A DNA stretch of 26,578 nt from JADGRQ01 sp041476585 (GTDB taxonomy: Bacteria > Pseudomonadota > Gammaproteobacteria > Burkholderiales > SG8-39), in the NCBI GenBank assembly GCA_041476585.1, contig JBGOTT010000016.1, forward strand, positions 1 through 26,578. Direction: 5' to 3'. Positions 24,132-26,578 of this stretch are shown piece after piece; position 1 is the first letter of the stretch; each line of letters starts with the position of its first letter. The translations under genes were made by a program, and so were the position numbers. The notes beneath the pieces were generated by a model. That model worked only from the letters and a program-made list of their open reading frames with translations, was not told where the DNA came from and searched no databases.

Positions 24132-25393
24132 CTGGAGAGTTCTTCAGCGCCGGTCAGGCTCGCGCGCCACGCCGCGAGCGCCTTGGCATGATCGGCGCGC
24201 GCCGCGAGCGCCTCGAGCTGTACCGCGCGCAGCGTACGCCGCGCATCGAGCACCTCGATCACCGAGGTCGCGCCGCGCTGGAACGCGAACTCCGCCGCAG
24301 TCGCGCTGCGGCGCGCGGCCTCGAGCAGCGTCGTGTCGTAGCGCTCCAGCCGGTCGGCGGCGGAATTCAGGTCGGAAGCCGCGCGGCGGATCTCGTTCCC
24401 CGCCACCGCGCGCACGCGCTCGAGCGCATCGATCGACGCGTAGCGGTCCACTTCCGCGCGCTGGATGTCGCCCGTGTAGTCGTTGCCGATGAAGAGCGGA
24501 AACGAGATGCCGAGGCCGACGGTGTAGGTGGGCGCCGCGCTCGGAAATCGATAGAGCTGCGCGCCGAGCGTGATGTCGCGCGTGCGGAGACTTTTTGCCA
24601 AGTCGCGCAACTTTTCGGTGGCGGCGACGCGCGCTCGTGCGGCGACAACGTCGGGCCTCGATTCGATGGCCTGCTCGACCGCGGCGGCCTCAGGCCGCTT
24701 GCGCTCGGGCCAGGGATCCGCCGCGCGCAGCGTTTCCGCGGCGCGATCCTCGCCGATCAGGTAAGCAAGCGCGATCCTCGCGCGCGCCACGTCGGCCTGC
24801 GCCGAGCGCGCGTCGTTCTGCGCGCGCTCGTGGTCCACCTGCACCTTGGCGACGTCCGCCGCGGCGAGATCGCCGGCCTTGAGGCGCACCTGCGCGGCCG
24901 CGAGCGTGCGCGAGAATAGCTGCGCATTCTCGCCGAGCACCGCGACCTTCTCCTCGGCCTGCTTCAGGTCATAGTAGGCGCTGCGCAACTGCGCCAGCTG
25001 CGTGCGCAGCAGGTCGAGCGAATCCGCGCGCGCGGCCTGCTCGAGCCCTTCGGCGGCGTCCATGCGCAGCTCGCGCTTGTCACCCCGCTCGAACGGCTGG
25101 TCGATGCGCAGCGTCGCATCGATCCGCTGATCGCGGATCGGTCCGGGGCCGGCGATATCCGGCGACAGCGTGACGCCCGTGCTGTTGAACGAAACGGTCG
25201 GGTTCGGCCGCGCCGCCGCGATGAGGCGCTGCGCCTGCGCCGATTCGACCGCGCGGCGCGCGGCGAGCAACTCGCGATTCTGGCTCGCGAGCAGAACTTC
25301 CGCTTCGGCGAGGCTCAGGTCGCGCGCATATGCGGGCGAGGTCGCCCAGACCACCGCAAGCGCCGCAGCCAATGCCAGGGAATGTGGGTTCAT
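24128..25393 (-). CDS. Outer membrane efflux channel, CzcC/TolC-like
   Basis: A 421-residue outer membrane factor. It has a Sec signal peptide with likely cleavage after AYA (23) and no lipobox cysteine. Two OEP repeats are visible: LSLAEAEVLLASQNRELLAA to the middle, then a second from about residue 235 (AVEQAIESRPDVVAARARVA). Long Ala/Arg/Glu-rich helices would form the periplasmic tunnel. GLGISFPLFIGNDYTGDIQRA is the conserved strand region of CzcC-type proteins. It is the first gene of system 2 and the only outer membrane factor in the window, so it probably serves both pumps. No strong ribosome binding site was seen. Confidence 0.9.
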   Translation of the reverse strand: MNPHSLALAAALAVVWATSPAYARDLSLAEAEVLLASQNRELLAARRAVESAQAQRLIAAARPNPTVSFNSTGVTLSPDIAGPGPIRDQRIDATLRIDQPFERGDKRELRMDAAEGLEQAARADSLDLLRTQLAQLRSAYYDLKQAEEKVAVLGENAQLFSRTLAAAQVRLKAGDLAAADVAKVQVDHERAQNDARSAQADVARARIALAYLIGEDRAAETLRAADPWPERKRPEAAAVEQAIESRPDVVAARARVAATEKLRDLAKSLRTRDITLGAQLYRFPSAAPTYTVGLGISFPLFIGNDYTGDIQRAEVDRYASIDALERVRAVAGNEIRRAASDLNSAADRLERYDTTLLEAARRSATAAEFAFQRGATSVIEVLDARRTLRAVQLEALAARADHAKALAAWRASLTGAEELSR

Positions 25394-25424
25394 TCGGCCG
25401 GCAAACTCGTTCGAACCATCCGGA

Positions 25425-25565
25425 TCAAATGGCGCGCGTCTGGGCCGACCTGGCCTTCACAACCGCGGCGGCGACATCGGCAACCGTGCGCATTTCGCCG
25501 CGCTCTTGAGGAAGCGAAAAATGCTCCTGGAGCAAGTGTTGAACCTGCAGCATGACGGAGTGCAT
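25425..25565 (-). CDS. Possible 46-residue ORF upstream of efflux operon
   Basis: A minus-strand frame from ATG 25565 to TGA 25425, ending 31 bp before the outer membrane factor start. It reads MHSVMLQVQHLLQEHFSLPQ, then ERGEMRTVADVAAAVVKARS. The amphipathic, helix-like composition and the RTVADVAAAV stretch faintly recall the end of an acyl carrier protein, but this is only a resemblance. No Shine-Dalgarno precedes either Met. It could be a leader peptide, a gene remnant or chance. Confidence 0.25.
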   Translation of the reverse strand: MHSVMLQVQHLLQEHFSLPQERGEMRTVADVAAAVVKARSAQTRAI

Positions 25566-25680
25566 GAAAGAGACGGTAGGGAAAAAGGGGGGATGTTAGG
25601 CGCGCCGCTTTGCCTGAGCCCTTCGGCAAGCTTGCATCGACCTGACAATCAGCATCCCGAGCCGGGTTAAGTCCCGATGG

Positions 25681-25709
25681 TTGCGGCAGAAATCGGCGTA
25701 AGCTAGCAT
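25681..25709 (+). promoter_or_regulatory. Weak candidate promoter of the CoxS-like gene
   Basis: TTGCGG (25681-25686), a 17-bp spacer, and TAGCAT (25704-25709), about 120 bp before the CoxS start. Three of six and four of six consensus bases match, so this is weak. The rest of the 25394-25831 divergent gap shows no clear operator. Confidence 0.25.
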
Positions 25710-25831
25710 GGCATCCAAGACTCGCCGAGCGCAGTTTTCGCCCCCTCAGGGCACCCCGGGCCACCCGCAGCCCGGCGCCGGTCGGTCGCAGAAAAACATT
25801 CCACACAAGACCCAACCCAGAAGGAGGTCCC

Positions 25832-26311
25832 ATGGGCGTCAAAGTCTCCATGACCGTCAACGGCAAGAAAGTGTCCTCGGAGGTCGAGGAACGCACCCTG
25901 CTGGTGACGCTGATTCGCGAGCAGTTGCGGCTAACCGGCACGCATGTAGGCTGCGACACTGCACAGTGCGGCGCCTGCACCGTTGACATGGACGGCAAGG
26001 CGGTCAAGTCCTGCTCGATGCTCGCGATGCAGGCCGAAGGCGCCGACATCATGACGATCGAAGGCGTAGCCAAGCCCGACGGCACGCTGCACCCGATGCA
26101 GGCCGCGTTCAAGGAGAACCACGGTTTGCAATGCGGCTTCTGCACCCCGGGCATGGTGATGAACGCGATCGATTTCGCAAGGCGCCACCCGAACGCCAGC
26201 GAACACGAAGTGCGCGAAGGACTCGACGGCAACCTGTGCCGCTGCACCGGTTACCACAACATCGTCAAGTCGGTCATGGCGGGCAGCAAAGCCATGGCCG
26301 CCGGAAAATAG
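25832..26311 (+). CDS. [2Fe-2S] subunit of a molybdenum hydroxylase, CoxS-like
   Basis: Small iron-sulfur subunit of a xanthine oxidase-family enzyme (CO dehydrogenase-like, aldehyde or aromatic hydroxylase). It passes electrons from the molybdenum site to FAD or an acceptor. A plant-type ferredoxin cluster has Cys41, Cys46, Cys49 and Cys61 (GCDTAQCGACTVDMDG), and the helical second cluster has Cys101, Cys104, Cys136 and Cys138 (QCGFCTPGM and LCRCTGY). All eight ligands are present; 159 residues is normal. AAGGAGG four bases before the ATG is a near-perfect ribosome binding site. The large subunit follows after 10 bases, so the order is S-L. The substrate cannot be told from this subunit. Confidence 0.95.
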   Translation: MGVKVSMTVNGKKVSSEVEERTLLVTLIREQLRLTGTHVGCDTAQCGACTVDMDGKAVKSCSMLAMQAEGADIMTIEGVAKPDGTLHPMQAAFKENHGLQCGFCTPGMVMNAIDFARRHPNASEHEVREGLDGNLCRCTGYHNIVKSVMAGSKAMAAGK

Positions 26312-26321
26312 GGGGGCGGCC

Positions 26322-26578
26322 ATGAATGCACCACTGATCGGCACGAGCGTCCTGCGCAAGGAGGACTACCGCTTTCTCACCGGCGCCGGCCAGTATACCG
26401 ACGACATCGCGCTGCCCGGGCAGACGTACGCCGTGTTCGTGCGCTCGCCGCACGCGCATGCCAACGTCAAGTCGATCGGGAAAGCCCCGGCGTTGAAAAT
26501 GCCGGGCGTGCTGGCGGTGTTTACGGGCGACGATCTCGCTGCCGCCAAAGTCGGTGGCCTGCCCTGCGGCTGGCTGAT
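26322..26578 (+). CDS. Molybdenum hydroxylase large subunit, CoxL/XdhA-like, N-terminal part
   Basis: The first 85 codons of the molybdopterin-binding subunit; the gene runs out of the window. It starts MNAPLIGTSVLRKEDYRFLT, then GAGQYTDDI, VFVRSPHAHANVKSI and MPGVLAVFTGDDL. This is the conserved aldehyde oxidase/xanthine dehydrogenase a/b hammerhead domain. The catalytic loop that would separate true CO dehydrogenase (AYXCSFR) from other members lies outside the window. ATG 26322 follows the CoxS stop by 10 bases and is preceded by a G-rich ribosome binding site. Confidence 0.92.
   Translation, partial: MNAPLIGTSVLRKEDYRFLTGAGQYTDDIALPGQTYAVFVRSPHAHANVKSIGKAPALKMPGVLAVFTGDDLAAAKVGGLPCGWL

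Noticed and set aside
25390..26247. 285-codon minus-strand frame over the CoxS gene
   Set aside because: It is antisense to a gene with all eight Fe-S cysteines and a strong ribosome binding site; its own sequence shows no domain.

Overview
The window is high-GC proteobacterial chromosome, most likely from a betaproteobacterium. The evidence is the run glyA-nrdR-ribD-ribE on one strand, a PEP-CTERM exoprotein, CzcCBA-type efflux operons with QseB/TctD-like regulators, and protein sequences of that flavour. I cannot name a genus. No rRNA, tRNA or CRISPR array was seen.

Left end (1-2892): the start of an HrpA-type DEAH RNA helicase gene lies on the minus strand, but near position 100 the homology flips. 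The first 107 bases encode a later part of HrpA on the plus strand. This is an inversion, or an assembly foldback, at a 13-base shared sequence. Upstream of hrpA in the same orientation is a thiamine-diphosphate-dependent enzyme of the acetolactate synthase-like family.

Probable decayed integrative element (about 2919-5205): a 54-bp imperfect direct repeat brackets a more AT-rich 2.2-kb segment. One copy is the 3' end of the intact ribE; the other is an orphan ribE 3' end. Between them are the N-terminal arm-binding domain of a P4-type tyrosine integrase, broken off right beside ribE, and one intact cargo gene for a PEP-CTERM secreted protein with its own terminator. This is the layout left by site-specific integration into the 3' end of ribE.

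Housekeeping block (5165-8598, minus): glyA, nrdR, ribD and ribE are tightly packed and form a probable operon for one-carbon metabolism, ribonucleotide-reductase control and riboflavin synthesis. Divergent from it is a hicAB toxin-antitoxin pair whose toxin gene appears to be read from a leaderless mRNA.

Molybdenum hydroxylase genes: a MocA-like cytidylyltransferase and an XdhC/CoxI maturation factor (9297-10955, minus) and a CoxS-type iron-sulfur subunit followed by the start of a CoxL/XdhA-type large subunit (25832-end, plus) flank the metal cluster. They probably serve one molybdenum hydroxylase.

Metal efflux cluster (10985-25393, minus): two HME-RND systems. One is OMF-MFP-RND-response regulator (25393 down to 19097). 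The other is MFP-RND-regulator-regulator-histidine kinase (18156 down to 10985) with no outer membrane factor of its own. Both pumps carry the Asp-Asp-Glu proton-relay pattern of divalent-cation exporters of the CzcA type. Three response regulators share one visible kinase. Two of the regulators are recent paralogues with an 89-bp stretch that is almost identical. A small membrane-anchored protein of unknown function lies between the two systems on the plus strand.
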